A stretch of 64,000 nt of DNA from Symbiodinium natans (GCA_905221605.1 CAJNDS010002834.1:973174-1037173), one strand, 5' to 3'; positions 9,166 through 19,651 are shown, counted from the first letter of the stretch. Numbers and translations are program-made. Notes: generated by a model from the letters alone, not told the origin.

Positions 9166-9510
9166 CAGGCCCCTAAATCCCAGACCTTTCACCCGAAACC
9201 CTATAAACCCTAGACCCTAAACGAAAAACACACACAAAAAAAAGCCCTATAGACCCTACGCCCCAGAAACCTCTAAAGCCCTAATTAAACCCGAAACCGC
9301 CTACTACCAGAAGTTCTAAAGACACAGCAAGATGTCGACAACTTGGGCTTAAAGGGTTCCAAGGGCTCTAAAGGCTCTAAGGCTTTGAAGCTCAAAGGGC
9401 TGATACAAACACTTGAAATAGAAGAAGTTAAAGCAAGTTCCTCTTCATGAGTTTTAGATTTTTACTTTTCTTCATGAGTTTACAATTTTTACTTTTCCGT
9501 TTTGAAAGAG

Positions 9511-9565
9511 ATCACGCCGTGGTTCATGCTGCTCCTCTGCTTGTCATTGGCGATCACCACGAATG
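9511..9565 (+). CDS. Possible exon with a hydrophobic, signal-like segment
   Basis: After AAAGAG the frame reads ITPWFMLLLCLSLAITTNG and meets the donor-like G|GTTTAGGG at 9565/9566, where a TTTAGGG array starts. The core LLLCLSLAI would suit a signal peptide or membrane segment. It is the only such segment near the left end of the Ala-rich series. Evidence is composition and border only. Confidence 0.25.
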
Positions 9566-9930
9566 GTTTAGGGTTTAGGGTTTAGGGTTTAGGGTTTAGG
9601 ATTTAGGGTTAAATTCAAGTAACATCATCTTGATATGTTGCATGTTTTAAACTTAATCAGCAATGATCAAAACTACTGAACATGATCGAAAACATATTAA
9701 ACCGAATCAAGCTTGATGAATGAGAAGGGTCCATGGCAACTAGTTGAAATAACTTCAACTTGGCGAGTTTACATTAAGCAGCATTAACATTCCTTCACAA
9801 CGAACTCAAATTTACGGCCAGTGAGGATTTCAAAAGCCTCTGGGCTTGAGCGAAGTGTTGTTCAGGGCTTACCCCCCAAAATCCCTAATCTACACCCCTA
9901 AACCCGGTGCCCTCAACCTTATGACTTACT

Positions 9931-10016
9931 GGTTCAAAACCCAACTTTTCAACTTTTGGGCTTCTTATAAGGTAGTTTATTCTGAAAGTTTCAACTTTAT
10001 TTCCTTGGGTTTTGGG
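9931..10016. mobile_element. Short hairpin-ended repeat, family D copy 1
   Basis: 86 bp nearly identical to 19107-19193 (one T fewer in a T run). The ends are inverted: CAAAACCCAA near the left and TTGGGTTTTGG at the right. No coding capacity. It looks like a small non-autonomous element or a recently duplicated unit. Confidence 0.6.
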
Positions 10017-10064
10017 CCAGTAAGATGAACAACCCCAAACCCTAGCCCTCAACGTGGCTGGTTC

Positions 10065-10146
10065 GATGCCCGGCGCTGGAGGGGTTCAGTCACATCGTGG
10101 TGAAGGGCTGATGGAGATGGATGAGCAGACGTCGGTAGAAGGAAGC
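10065..10146 (+). CDS. Possible exon (MPGAGG...)
   Basis: Unique sequence between CCCTAAA-type runs, reading MPGAGGVQSHRGEGLMEMDE from an ATG at 10065. It has no strong Ala bias, and the borders are unclear. Listed because it is the only non-repeat segment between 10020 and 10370. Confidence 0.2.
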
Positions 10147-10375
10147 CTAAACCCCTATAAACCCTAGAAACCCTGTAAGCCCTATATAAACCCTATATAC
10201 TCTCGACCTTATAAACCCTATAAAGCCCTAAACCCTATATACCCTAAACCCTATCAACCCCCAACCCTAAACCCCTAAACCCGTTGTTCTAGACCCTAAA
10301 GCCGCTGTGAAAGACCCTAAACCCTAAACCCTAGACCCTAAACCCTAAACCCTACACCCTAAGAACCCTGGACAG

Positions 10376-10462
10376 GTCATTGCAGCAGAGGCTGCTGCTC
10401 AAGCTGCATCCTCCGCGGAATCCGCTGCGGGCGCAACACCGGCAACTGGGTGGAAGTCATCG
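10376..10462 (+). CDS. Ala-rich mini-exon
   Basis: Between CTGGACAG| and |GTTGTATGG the frame reads VIAAEAAAQAASSAESAAGA and then TPATGWKSS, 29 codons and phase 0 at both ends. CCCTAAA repeats lie upstream, and TTTAGGG repeats start 20 bp downstream. Confidence 0.6.
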
Positions 10463-11009
10463 GTTGTATGGATCTTGGGGTTTAGGGTTTAGGGTTTGGG
10501 GTTTAGGGTTTTGGTTTGGGGTTTAGGGTTTGGGGTTTAGGGTTTAGGGATTGTGTTTAGCGAAACTTCGGAAGCTTGGTTGGGGTGAGAGGGAGGGGGT
10601 GCCATACCCTGCAAGCCCAACGACACTCCGATCAAACCTACCGAGGCTTGGGCGCCCAGCGGCGCCCTTTGGCCCTTTTTGGGTTCTGGGTTCCCTTACA
10701 AAAGTAACCAACCCCAAAACGGTACCCTCAGTATGAGAGGGTTACTGGGCTGACAAGGAGGCTAAGGTGACGACCCGAACCCTAAATTAGTTTTCTGGTC
10801 AAGGGCAAGGAGACTACCCTCAAACCCAAACCCCAAAACCCACACCCCAAACCCCACACCCCAAACCCTAAACCCTAAACCCCAAACCCTAAACCCCAAA
10901 CCCCGAACCCCAAACCCTGAACCCCAAACCCTAAACCCCAAACCCTAAACCCCAAATCCCAAACCCTAAACCCTAAACCCTAAACCGATCTCCCCATGCC
11001 CTATACCCT
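10463..11009. repeat. Telomere-like intron: TTTAGGG half then CCCTAAA half
   Basis: Begins GTTGTATGG then TTTAGGG-type repeats (10476-10550). It continues through a unique 250-bp middle, including a hairpin-like piece at 10679-10752 shared with 53427-53504, and ends in CCCTAAA-type repeats (10820-10985). The two ends are complementary, so the RNA could fold into a stem. Confidence 0.6.
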
Positions 11010-11015
11010 GCCGAG

Positions 11016-11078
11016 GAGAAGGTGGCTGAAGAGGCGGGTCGAGCGGCGCAAAAGGCGGCTCTGGCGGCGCCTGGGCAG
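11016..11078 (+). CDS. Ala-rich mini-exon
   Basis: After CCGAG| the frame reads EKVAEEAGRAAQKAALAAPG and ends near GGGCAG (11078). Heptad-like A/E/K pattern. CCCTAAA runs precede it, and TTTAGGG runs follow from 11094. Confidence 0.6.
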
Positions 11079-12122
11079 AGTTTGGGGCCATTGGGTTTAG
11101 GGTTTAGGGTTTGGAGGGTTTGGAGGGTTTAGGGTTTAGGCTTTAGGGTTTAGGGTTTAGGGTTCAGCATCTCAAGTTCAAGCATTCACTGGTCTAGCTC
11201 GCTATCTTGGTATCGAAAATCTACCCACCCACCGTTTGGATCCGACAACATAGGATTTATTTGTCAAAAGAACGGAGTTGTCGACCCCACAACATTGGAA
11301 AATATCATAGTTTTATTTATCAAAAAATAGCGGGAGTTGTCCACCTCAATTTGTCTCAGGACAAGTCATGTCTAAAACACAACCAGAGCCGAAGAACATT
11401 CGCCTGAACCCTGCGGCAGGGCATCCTCAAGCCCTGCTGGGAGCAGGGGGGGGGGGGGGGGGGGGGGGGGGGGAGGGGAGGGAAGCGGGGGAGGGAGGGG
11501 GGGAGGGAGAGGAGGGGGGGGGGGGGGGGGGGGGCCGCTCACGGCAAAAATGAGGCAAAAATGAAGCCACGAACCAGGCAAAACTGACGCAACATGCCCA
11601 CGAACCAGGCAAATGCCCACAAGGCAAAAAGGATGCAAATTTGCGAGGCAAATTTTCCTGAAAGTTTGCCGCCCACTGAGGTCATGAAGGGTTGAATACA
11701 TAAGAAAAGAGAGGTTTAGAGTTTAGGGTTTAGGGTTTAAGGTTTAAGGGTTTAGGTTTGGCACTTAGGGCGTAGGGCTTCGGCCTAGGGCTTAGGGCTT
11801 AGGGTCAAATATGGGGCAGGCGGTCCCATAGAACCGCTGATGCCTCACTGCCGACGTCGAGACAAATTTAGGGGTTGTAGGGTTTGGGATCTTTGGTTTT
11901 TGGGGTTAGGGTTTAGGGTTTTGGGTTCAGGGTTTAGGGTTTGGGGTTTGGGGTTTAGGTTTTCGGGTTTAGGGGTGAGGATTCTGTTGCAGGGGGTCAG
12001 GCCTACTTAGCAGCAGAGAAAGCTTGTTGGCATTCCTCATTTTTGTAGGAATTGCACTTGACCCTTGTAATCGTAGGGCTTGTGAGGCTTTAGCTCACCC
12101 CCCAAACTCCGGGCCCAAACAC
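11079..12122. repeat. Telomere-like repeats with unique middle and G-rich tract
   Basis: TTTAGGG-type at 11094-11165 and 11710-11960. The middle (11170-11445, 11540-11700) is unique, AT-richer sequence without a recognised gene. It contains the G-tract at 11447-11534 and a short direct repeat of AACCAGGCAAA/TGCCCACAAGGCAAA type at 11570-11660. Confidence 0.6.
11447..11534. repeat. 88-bp G-rich tract (G-quadruplex-prone)
   Basis: Nearly pure G on the plus strand, with a few A and one C interruptions (GGGAGG spacing). The poly-Gly and poly-Pro open frames across it are artefacts of composition. Exact length is doubtful in any assembly. Confidence 0.8.
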
Positions 12123-12179
12123 GCCTCGCTGAGTGAGGCTGGCATGGGTGCGGAGAAAGCCGCATGGCAGGCTGCTGAG
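12123..12179 (+). CDS. Ala-rich mini-exon
   Basis: The frame reads ASLSEAGMGAEKAAWQAAE. The donor is GCTGAG|GC (phase 0) or G|GTAAAG three bases later. TTTAGGG repeats begin 12 bp downstream. Confidence 0.6.
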
Positions 12180-12714
12180 GCTGGGTAAAGGGAGTTTAGG
12201 GTTTAGGGTTTAGGGTTTAGGGTTTAGGGTAAAGGGAGTTTAGGGCTTCCAGGTGTTTGCATGCTGAGGGGTCTTGACATGTCAGTTGGGGTTTAAATTT
12301 GTCATTTGTTTCTGGAAGGCTCAACCTTAAAGTAGAATCCCTAACCCTGACATCCCAAACCTTAAACCCCAGACCCTAAAACCCTAAACCCTAGAACCTT
12401 AAACCCTAAGCCCTAAACCCCTAAACCACTAACCCCTAGAAGCCTAAACCCTAGAATCCTAGAACCCTAAACCCTCAGCCCCAAGCCCCAAGCCCTTCCT
12501 CAAGGGACCCTAAACCCTAAACCCTAACCCTAAACCCTAAACCCTAAACCCTAAACCCTAAGCCCTAAGCCCTAAGCCCTAAGCCCCAAGCCCCAAGCCC
12601 CAAGCCCCAAGCCCCAAGCCCCAAGCCCCAAGCCCCAAGCCCCAAGCCCTTCCCCAAGGGACCCTAAACCCTAAACCCTAAACCCTAATCCCCGAACCCT
12701 AAACCCCGCGCCAG
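12180..12714. repeat. Telomere-like intron with graded heptamer variants
   Basis: TTTAGGG array at 12195-12230, a short unique middle, then CCCTAAA from 12350. At 12558-12652 the unit drifts from CCCTAAA to CCCTAAG to CCCCAAG in successive blocks. The flank CTTCCTCAAGGGACCC (12494) recurs as CTTCCCCAAGGGACCC (12648), so a ~155-bp segment seems duplicated. Confidence 0.7.
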
Positions 12715-12774
12715 GCTGCGGGCCGCGCGGCCGCGGCCGCGGCCGAAGGGTCCCAGGCAGAGGCAGCCAAAGAG
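12715..12774 (+). CDS. Ala-rich mini-exon
   Basis: Between CGCCAG| and AAAGAG|GC, 60 nt reading AAGRAAAAAAEGSQAEAAKE, phase 0 at both ends. The uninterrupted GCG/GCC codon runs are typical of the series. Confidence 0.6.
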
Positions 12775-13810
12775 GCAGTCGGGGCCTCCAGTTTTTGTGG
12801 GCTTTCAGGGCTTTAGGGGGGTTTTGGGGGTTTAGGGTTTAGGGTTTAGGGTTTAGGATTTAGCGTTTGGGGTTTAGGGTTTAGGGTTTAGGGCTAGGGT
12901 TTCGGGTTTCGGGTTTACTTGGAGGTTCATAGTACTTAGTAACTAATTACAACTGTACTTATAACCCAATTATAGCCCAGGGCCTCCAGCTTTTATGGGC
13001 TTTCAGGGATTTGGGGGTTTAGGGGTTTAGGGATTAGGGCTAGGGTTTAGGGGGTTTAGGGTTTAGGTTTAGCAGTTCACGGATTTCGGGGTTTAAGGGT
13101 TTAGGGGGTTTGGGGCTTAAGAGTTTAGGGGCTTAGGAAAGTTTAGTGTACAGGGGTTGGGGGGTTTCGGGGTTTAGGGGTTTAGGAGTTTAATTAGGGT
13201 TCAGGGTTTAGGGTTTAGGGGTTTAGGGGTTTAGGGGGGTGTAGGGGTTTAAGAGTTAGGGGTTTAGGGGTTTAGGGGTTTCGGGGTGTCGGGGTTTAGG
13301 GGTGTGGGGTTTTGGGGTTTTGGGGTTTAGGGGTTTAGGGGTTTAGGGGTTTCGGGGTTTGGGGGTTTAGGGGTTTAGGGGTTTAGGGGTTTAGGGGGGT
13401 TCTGACATAGGGGTACCTTTTGGAGGGTGCCTAGAATAAGAATTCTAGCATCTTTTTGGTTTATTTGGGTTACACCTAGTTTGGGAAACACCCACATACT
13501 TACATCAAGAGAGTTTAGGGCTCGCAGGGCACAGTTCGACCGAAATGGATGAGACAACTAGTGAGGGCCCCCCAGTCTTCCCTGGAGAAGAACCGGGTTC
13601 CGGGTTCCGGGTTTAGGGTTCCGCGGTTCTGGTTTTCGGTTTGGGGTTTGGGGTTTAGGGTGTAGGGTTGTGGAGTGGAGTGGGCCCCAGAGGGTCAAGC
13701 CCAAACAAAGACCCAACGACACGTCACGATCTGGCGCCCTAAACACCCCCCACCCCCCAAAAGCCCTAAACCTTAAACCCGAAACCCTAAACCCTAAACC
13801 CTAAACCAAG
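12775..13810. repeat. TTTAGGGG octamer-rich repeat region
   Basis: The TTTAGGG type (12826-12895) changes into octamers of the TTTAGGGG/TTTCGGGG type (13010-13400). A half copy of family C lies at 12918-12978. Unique sequence at 13395-13700 has no recognised gene. CCCTAAA-type repeat returns at 13765-13806, before the next island. Confidence 0.7.
12918..12978. mobile_element. Family C hairpin element, one arm
   Basis: CTTGGAGGTTCATAGTACTT followed by AGTAACTAATTACAACTGTA. This is the left arm of the family C element seen complete at 20271-20414. No right arm is found here. Confidence 0.6.
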
Positions 13811-13861
13811 GCCTGCAAGGCCGCCTCCGCTGCCGGCCTTGGCCCGGCCGAGGTCTCCGAG
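13811..13861 (+). CDS. Ala-rich mini-exon
   Basis: Between ACCAAG| and TCCGAG|GC the frame reads ACKAASAAGLGPAEVSE, 17 codons, phase 0. CCCTAAA precedes it; a nine-unit TTTAGGG array follows at 13893-13960. Confidence 0.6.
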
Positions 13862-14932
13862 GCGCGGAGGCTTTTTCGGAACCCAGGTTGGGGTTTGGGG
13901 TTTAGGGTTTAGGGTTTAGGGTTTAGGGTTTAGGGTTTAGGGTTTATGGTTTAGGGTTTAGCTCCCTTTGAAAGCTTGAAGGTTAGGGGCAGCTCCGGTC
14001 TAGCAAGAGGACGGAACCTTTTTCAGATGGTTTGAAGGGCCCATCTTCAAAAAGTTAGGTAAGGGTGTAGGGGTTCAGGGTTTAAGGCGAGGGCTGAGAA
14101 AGAGTCGAACAGTGGACGAGAAGCCAGGATTGTCTTGTAATAGTTGTTAGCTGAAACAATGTTTTCGGATACTCTTATGGAGAATTTCGTAGCTAAGGGC
14201 TCGTAAATTAAGCCCATTAGGCCGGCATCGGTGGGCAGTACGAAAGGTTCCTGAAGCCGAGGGTTTCGAGTTTAATCCAGGGGCCGGAACAATTGCTAAC
14301 AGGATTCCCTTATGGCCCCTTTATTAAAATCTATAAATATTTAATCACCCCCCCCCCCCCCCCACCAAAGCCCTTTTCCAAGTATGAAGGCCCCTATATC
14401 AGGTTTTTGTTGTCTTAGTAACCCAGTGGCCTTCTACACTCTTTTTCTTAGGGTTTAGGGTTCAGGGTTTAGGGTTTAGGGTCTAGGGTCTAGGGAGTGG
14501 AGCAGTGTGCAGGGAGACCTACGCGAATCCTGCTCATGATGCTTATGCTCCCCTTCTCAGGACCCGAGGGTCCTGGACCTGGATGTCCTCTCTGGTTCCC
14601 TTAAAGTCACTGGGTTTTGGAGTACTATACCTTAGTACTTTGTTTGGTTCTGGGTTCCTATTAGTGCTACTTATTACCTAAAAAGTATACACTATTTTTC
14701 CAGGGTCTACTCCAAAGCTAAGGTCACCAATCCCAACAGGGTACCCTTGCTACAATGTGGGTTGCTGGAAAACCACAAAACCACGCAGTGCAGTCAGTGG
14801 ATTGTTCCTCCCTGTTGCAGGGCTGAGGGTTGGCGTGCTTGAACCCTAAGCCCTCAACCCTCAACCCTCAAAACTCAACCCTCGACCCTCAACCCGCAAC
14901 CCTCAACCCTCAACCCTCAACCCTCAATGGAG
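13862..14932. repeat. Telomere-like intron with long unique middle
   Basis: TTTAGGG array at 13893-13960. The unique middle (13970-14810) carries a poly-C tract at 14347-14363 and short stem-loop pieces (GGCCCCTATATC type) also found at 17320-17410 and 54690. CCCTCAA-type variants at 14850-14926 precede the next island. No gene recognised. Confidence 0.6.
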
Positions 14933-14989
14933 GCCGGGCGGTTGGCTTTCGCGGAGGCACAGAAGCAAGTCGGCCAGAGGCAGATGGAG
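14933..14989 (+). CDS. Mini-exon, Gln/Ala/Glu-rich
   Basis: ATGGAG| then AGRLAFAEAQKQVGQRQME, then GATGGAG|GC; 57 nt, phase 0. It is followed by CCCTAAA and not TTTAGGG repeats, an exception to the usual layout. Confidence 0.45.
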
Positions 14990-15244
14990 GCCCGCTTCCT
15001 AAACCCTAAACCAAACCCTAAACCAAACCCTAAACCCTAAACTAAAAAATTGGGGTTTAGGGTTTAGGGTCCACGGTTTGCGTCGCAATTTTTAAGGGCG
15101 GGGGATTTATCTGCCGGCTTGGGGGGGTTGAGTCCGATTTGCACTGGGTTGCCTTAAGCCCTGGAGCCGTATACCAACCCTGAACCGTAAAACCCTTAAA
15201 CCCTAAACCCTAGAACCCTTAAACCCTGGAGAACCCATCGCAAG

Positions 15245-15298
15245 GCTGCAACGTCGGCTGCAAAAGCCGCCCCTCGGATCTGCATCTCAATGCTTGAG
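15245..15298 (+). CDS. Ala-rich mini-exon
   Basis: After CGCAAG| the frame reads AATSAAKAAPRICISMLE. Only the acceptor border is clear. CCCTAAA-type repeat precedes it, and no heptamer follows directly. The next 950 bp (15300-16248) are mixed: a unique 15300-15780 segment, where the 126- and 80-codon open frames lack features, then CCCTAAA types. Confidence 0.4.
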
Positions 15299-16248
15299 GG
15301 GCCGTGTGGTCTGCTCATTTTTGCAGGGGTGCGCCCAAACAAAAGGAGCCCAAAAGTGTAGAGAGCTTTTCATAATTCCGGGCTGTTGCCCAAGCTTGTA
15401 TATGTCGAAGCCCGTGCAACCTTGTAGGTCGAGGCGTTACATATGAAGTGTGAGCGGGCATTGGTTTAGGGACCTGCACGTGCTGCTGGACGTACATCTG
15501 GCGAGGGAGGTGGGTTTTCGGTACCTGTAGATTACGGAGTTTTGATTTTGAGCCAACCAGGCTTCATTTGTCAGGCTCGAGATGACAACGGATGACACAC
15601 TGGTTTGGAAACCAGATCATGTTGGCCACTGTGGTCCTGGCAAAGAACGATGTTTCGTGTCGATTGGGCATCGAGTGGGAGTCAGTTCCTCCATTCGAGA
15701 ATGGTGGCAAGGGTGAAGCCCGCAGACCGGAGCTTTGTTTGAACACCGACATGTGTATCGTGCCTGGATTGGAAAGCAGGAGCCCCGAAACCCCTAAAGC
15801 CCCTGAACCCCTAATAAACCCTAAAGACCTATAGGCCCTAAACCCTAAACCCGAAGCCAGAAAAACGAGATCTGTTTTTGGCCATCGGTTCCTCGAATGT
15901 ACTGCGCTCATTAAGCCTGCGCTGGCGGCACATGCTCCCCCCAAAGCCCCAAACCCTAAACGCTGAACCCTAAACCTTAAACCCTAAATCCTAAAACCTA
16001 TACCTCAATCCTAAACCCTAAACCCTAAACGATTGGAGTAAAGATGCGCGAGTCACGCCTAGCCCTATAAGCCCTACAAGCCTTTATGTAGGGGTACCCC
16101 TATAATCGCAGGAACCCTCAAAAAGGGTACTGTACCCCTATTGCCCACCCTAAACTCTAAACCGACCGTAGACCCTAACGCCTAAACCCTGAACCCTAAC
16201 CCCAAACCCCTGTATGCATCCTTAACGATAGCCTCAAACGTACTCAAG

Positions 16249-16310
16249 GCGGCAGCCGAGGGTTTGAAAAGAAGCTCTGCTGCACGAAGCGTTCGAGGGC
16301 GCCTTGCGGG
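16249..16310 (+). CDS. Ala/Arg-rich mini-exon
   Basis: After CTCAAG| the frame reads AAAEGLKRSSAARSVRGRLA and meets GCGGG|GTCTGTAAC. The island at 57061 ends in the very similar GCGGG|GTCTGTACA, which supports a real donor. Confidence 0.5.
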
Positions 16311-16862
16311 GTCTGTAACTTAGGGTTTAGGGTTTTGGGTTGGTTGATCTGCGGTTGAGTTTTTTGGGGGGGTTTGTGGCTTCCTGGCTTCCACAATAGT
16401 TGTTGAGGCCTTTTCATAATAAAAAAAAAAAAAACAATGCCTCAACCTGTCGTCAGCCCTGGGTTATCTAGTTTGGTGGGCTCTTTACATGGGGTTTCTG
16501 TTTTCTTTAAGGAGATATAATAGACAGAGGTTCTTATTATGGGTATATAGGGACCACGTAAAGGCATGGCCTCAGGGTAGCAAACAAAGAGCCGAATATT
16601 TAGCCTCTTAAAGCGACACAGGGTTGGCTCAGACATTTTGCGTCTTCAAGCCCTCAGCCTTCAGGGCTGAAACCCTAAACCCTAAACCGTAAACTCTAAA
16701 CCCTAAAGCCTAAACTTAAACCCTAAACCCGAAACCCTAAACCCTAAACCCTACACCTTATACCCTAAACCCTAAACCCTAAACCCTAAAGCCTAAAGCC
16801 TAAAGCCTAACCCTAAACCCTAAACCCTAAACCCTAAACCCTAAACCCTGACCCGAAGCCCC

Positions 16863-16954
16863 GAAGGCGGCGACGCCGCTGCCGCAGCCAAAGCAGCCAG
16901 CGAAGCGGCCGCGGACGCGGCTGTGAAAGCCGGCGCCAGCGAGGAGTTGTGCAG
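16863..16954 (+). CDS. Ala-rich mini-exon
   Basis: The frame reads EGGDAAAAAKAASEAAADAA and then VKAGASEELC, a strong A-x-x-A helix pattern. CCCTAAA runs end at 16848 and TTTAGGG runs start at 16961. The donor is TGCAG|GTGTTG (phase 2) or AGCGAG|GA. Confidence 0.55.
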
Positions 16955-18528
16955 GTGTTGGGGTTTAGGGTTTAGGGTTTAGGGTGTAAGGCTCAGGGTT
17001 TAGGGTTTAGGGTTTAGGGTTTAGAGGCCCGGAAATAAGAAGATCCTAAGAGAGTCCTGTCCGGAAAGCTTGGTTTTGGAGCAGTTTTCGTGCAAAAGAT
17101 CTGGTTACATGCGTTTCGATCTGGCGATCTGGGCGCCTTTGTTGCCTTGTTGTTAGCCATGTATTTTCGGGTGTTTAGCTCCTAACGGGGCTGGGAGAGG
17201 TTGGGCTGAACCCGAAACAAACAGCGGACAGACAGTACTATATACTTACTCCGGAGTATTCCCTTGTGGTCCCTATAAGCTTGCACTATGGCAACACCCA
17301 AACCCCTGTTCTAATTCTAATTATTAAGGCCCCTATATCTATGCACTCATACTATAGTAACCCCCGAAAACCCCAATCAAATTATTCTAAGTCTAGTTAT
17401 TAAGGCCCCTATACCCACCGGCCGAAGGAGGCCTTCCTCTAGGAGGCGCAGTCATACTGTTACAATTACTAGTATCACTACTACTACTCTTATTATTATT
17501 ATTATTATTTTTGTAATTATTTTTATTGTTTGTATTGTTATTTTTATGAGTATTATTATGAATGTATTTATGTCTGTATTTATTATTGTATTTCATTTTT
17601 TTGTGGGGGGGGGGTAGGTTCCCTTATGACCCCCCTTTGATGCCAAACAGGTGGCACCCTTCTTAAAGGGCAAGCTAGTAGTAAGGGTCCCTGTACATGT
17701 ACATTGGGCTCGCAGGCTATGGTGAGGAGGAACTCTGGCTTCGAAGTGGTTCCTCTGCAATATGGTGACTTCTGGGTTTCGGGGGGGGTTAAGGTTTAGG
17801 AGGTTTGGGGTTTGGAGTTTAGATTTTTGGGTTTAGGGTTTAGGGTTTGCGGGACTGATGTACTTCTCTTCCACATACTTTAGTCAGTTGAAGCAGGATG
17901 TGCCTTCGGTAAGATGGTTGTCTTCATCCGGGATCACATTTGAAAAATTGTGGATGTCCTTTTCAATCAGGCCGGTAAGGCTTACAGTCCGGGATGTCTA
18001 TGTAGGTGCGGACATGTCAGGAGAAAATCTTGGAGACTCGAGTGGTTGCTGCCATCGACGTAGCACTGGAGGCTCCGCTTGGTGCAGGAGTTAATTTTTG
18101 CTTGCTTAAAGGTCTCAAGTTCATGTTTTTTGTACTGTTTTTCGAAGTCGGTAGTACAGAACGCTTCGGACATGCATAAAACCTGTCTGCCCCCAGATGG
18201 GGAATGCTGAGGTAGACGTGGGTCGAACGGTCCTGGGTTTTGGAGTTGAGGTTGAGGTTCTCGTGCTTAGAAGCCTTTCAGTCAAGGTTTAGGCTTCAGG
18301 GTTCAGGGTTTAGGGTTGAGGGTTAAGGGTTGTTGGCTTGGAGCCCTGACGGGCCAACGCCAGTGTTGGGCTCGGGATGCTGGGTGCTGCGCCCTGGAGC
18401 CCCGATTTTGCGACATCCAACCCGAACCCCGAAGCTTCTTTTATCTGAAGGCCTTCTTCGGTTGATTCTTATATATAGGAAAACACAAGCTCGTAGAAGA
18501 GCCCTGGGGTAACAACATGAAGTTGGAG
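16955..18528. repeat. Telomere-like and AT-rich intron or intergenic stretch
   Basis: TTTAGGG at 16961-17030, then mostly unique sequence. The 17470-17600 part is ATT/TTA-rich microsatellite; open frames there are compositional. A 78-codon plus frame at 17858-18094 shows no features. GGTTTAGGG fragments occur at 17820-17850 and 18290-18320. No gene recognised. Confidence 0.5.
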
Positions 18529-18609
18529 GTTCAAGAACACGCAGTACCTTGCACGGAGGCTGCGCTCAAGTCGGGCAAAGATATCGATGCCGCGGCCGAT
18601 GAGGACGAG
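18529..18609 (+). CDS. Mini-exon, Ala/Asp-rich
   Basis: After TTGGAG| the frame reads VQEHAVPCTEAALKSGKDID and then AAADEDE. Poly-C tracts and a TTTAGGG array (18855-18913) follow. The donor is unclear. Confidence 0.4.
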
Positions 18610-18854
18610 TACTCTTGCACCTACTACCCCCCCCACCCCCCCCCTCCCCTGTACTACCACCCCCTAGGATCTGCCCTTAAAGAACCTGAAGTAGGCTTAA
18701 GTACCCCTAAATAGCCTTAGTTTTGGGGAACCTTGGGGGGTGTACTTTGTGGGGGAACCCATGAATGTAGCGCGTGAGGTTGGCTGGGGTCCTGGGACTC
18801 TGCCTCGGACCCCTAAGGTTGTACCCTTGGGTTTGGGGACCCTTTTTCAAGATC

Positions 18855-19096
18855 GGGTTTAGGGTTTAGGGTTTAGGGTTTAGGGTTTAGGGTTTAGGGT
18901 TTAGGGTTTAGGAAAAGAAGCACCTCATTGGGAGTATATTCGGGGTAGATCCTTAGGGGTTCCTCGCGTGCGTCCCTTGATTGGGAGGGGAAGGCGGTGC
19001 AGCTGTGGGCTGAACAGGGTTTAGGGTTTAGGGTTTAGGGTTTAGGGTTTAGGGTTTAGGGTTTAGGGTTTAGGGTTTAGGGTTTAGGGTTTAGGG
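18855..19096. repeat. Two TTTAGGG arrays (18855-18913, 19019-19096)
   Basis: About 8 and 11 perfect tandem TTTAGGG units, separated by 105 bp of unique sequence (GCAGCTGTGGGCTGAACA end). Among the cleaner arrays in the left half. Confidence 0.85.
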
Positions 19097-19106
19097 CCAT
19101 CTTAGT

Positions 19107-19193
19107 GGTTCAAAACCCAACTTTTCAACTTTTGGGCTTCTTATAAGGTAGTTTATTCTGAAAGTTTCAACTTTTATTTCCTTGGGTTTTGGG
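19107..19193. mobile_element. Short hairpin-ended repeat, family D copy 2
   Basis: 87 bp nearly identical to 9931-10016; see that copy. It abuts the end of the 19019-19096 TTTAGGG array. Confidence 0.6.
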
Positions 19194-19612
19194 TAAGAAA
19201 GAAAGTAAGGTCTGAGCTTTGGTGTTCAAACAACTGCTAGCGGTTACACCTGAAGCTGCCTTCTGCAATGGTGTACCCTTAATTAGTTCTTTTGGGCTGC
19301 CACATGGGAGCAGTAGTTAAACAGTTAAACACCTGGAGAGCGCTGACCTTCATGGCACTTTCTCCTGTTTGCCAGCAATAGAGGCGGCTGTCTTGTCACG
19401 AGGACCCCAGCTTACCCAGCTTGGGGGTTCAGGGCACTTAAACCACCAATCATAACGGTACTTATAATAAGCCCCCTACGTCCTCCAAGTAAGGCAGAAG
19501 TAGACTTATACTGTACCCATGAACCTCCAAGTAGACCCTAAACCCTAAACCCGAAACCCTAAACCCTAAACCCTGTACCTCCAAGCCAGGGACTACTCTC
19601 CCAATGCCCAAG

Positions 19613-19651
19613 CTGCGTCAGGCAGGAAAGGCCGCGTTGAAGGCCGCCGAG
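19613..19651 (+). CDS. Ala-rich mini-exon
   Basis: After GCCCAAG| the frame reads LRQAGKAALKAAE and ends GCCGAG|GC, phase 0. CCCTAAA runs precede it (19530-19575); TTTAGGG follows from 19708. Confidence 0.5.

Larger units (their letters stand above)
7740..10370. repeat. Degenerate telomere-like heptamer region with first exon-like islands
   Basis: Mostly GGGTTTAG-type runs (7740-7930, 8130-8190), then CCCTAAA-type runs (7945-8030, 8630-8730, 10150-10370). A minisatellite of CCTCAACCCCT units lies at 8258-8322 and a clean TTTAGGG run at 9567-9600. Segments 9200-9500 and 9600-9930 are AT-richer, non-repetitive and without a convincing gene. Exon-like islands are listed separately. Confidence 0.8.

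Noticed and set aside
10061-10075. GGTTCGATGCC, a perfect match to a tRNA B-box pattern
   Set aside because: No A-box or cloverleaf can be formed around it; it lies in a possible exon between CCCTAAA repeats.
11372-11701. Poly-Pro / poly-Gly open frames over the G tract
   Set aside because: Purely compositional: any frame through a G or C homopolymer stays open.
17393-17596. Asn-rich minus frame
   Set aside because: Translation of an ATT/TTA microsatellite.
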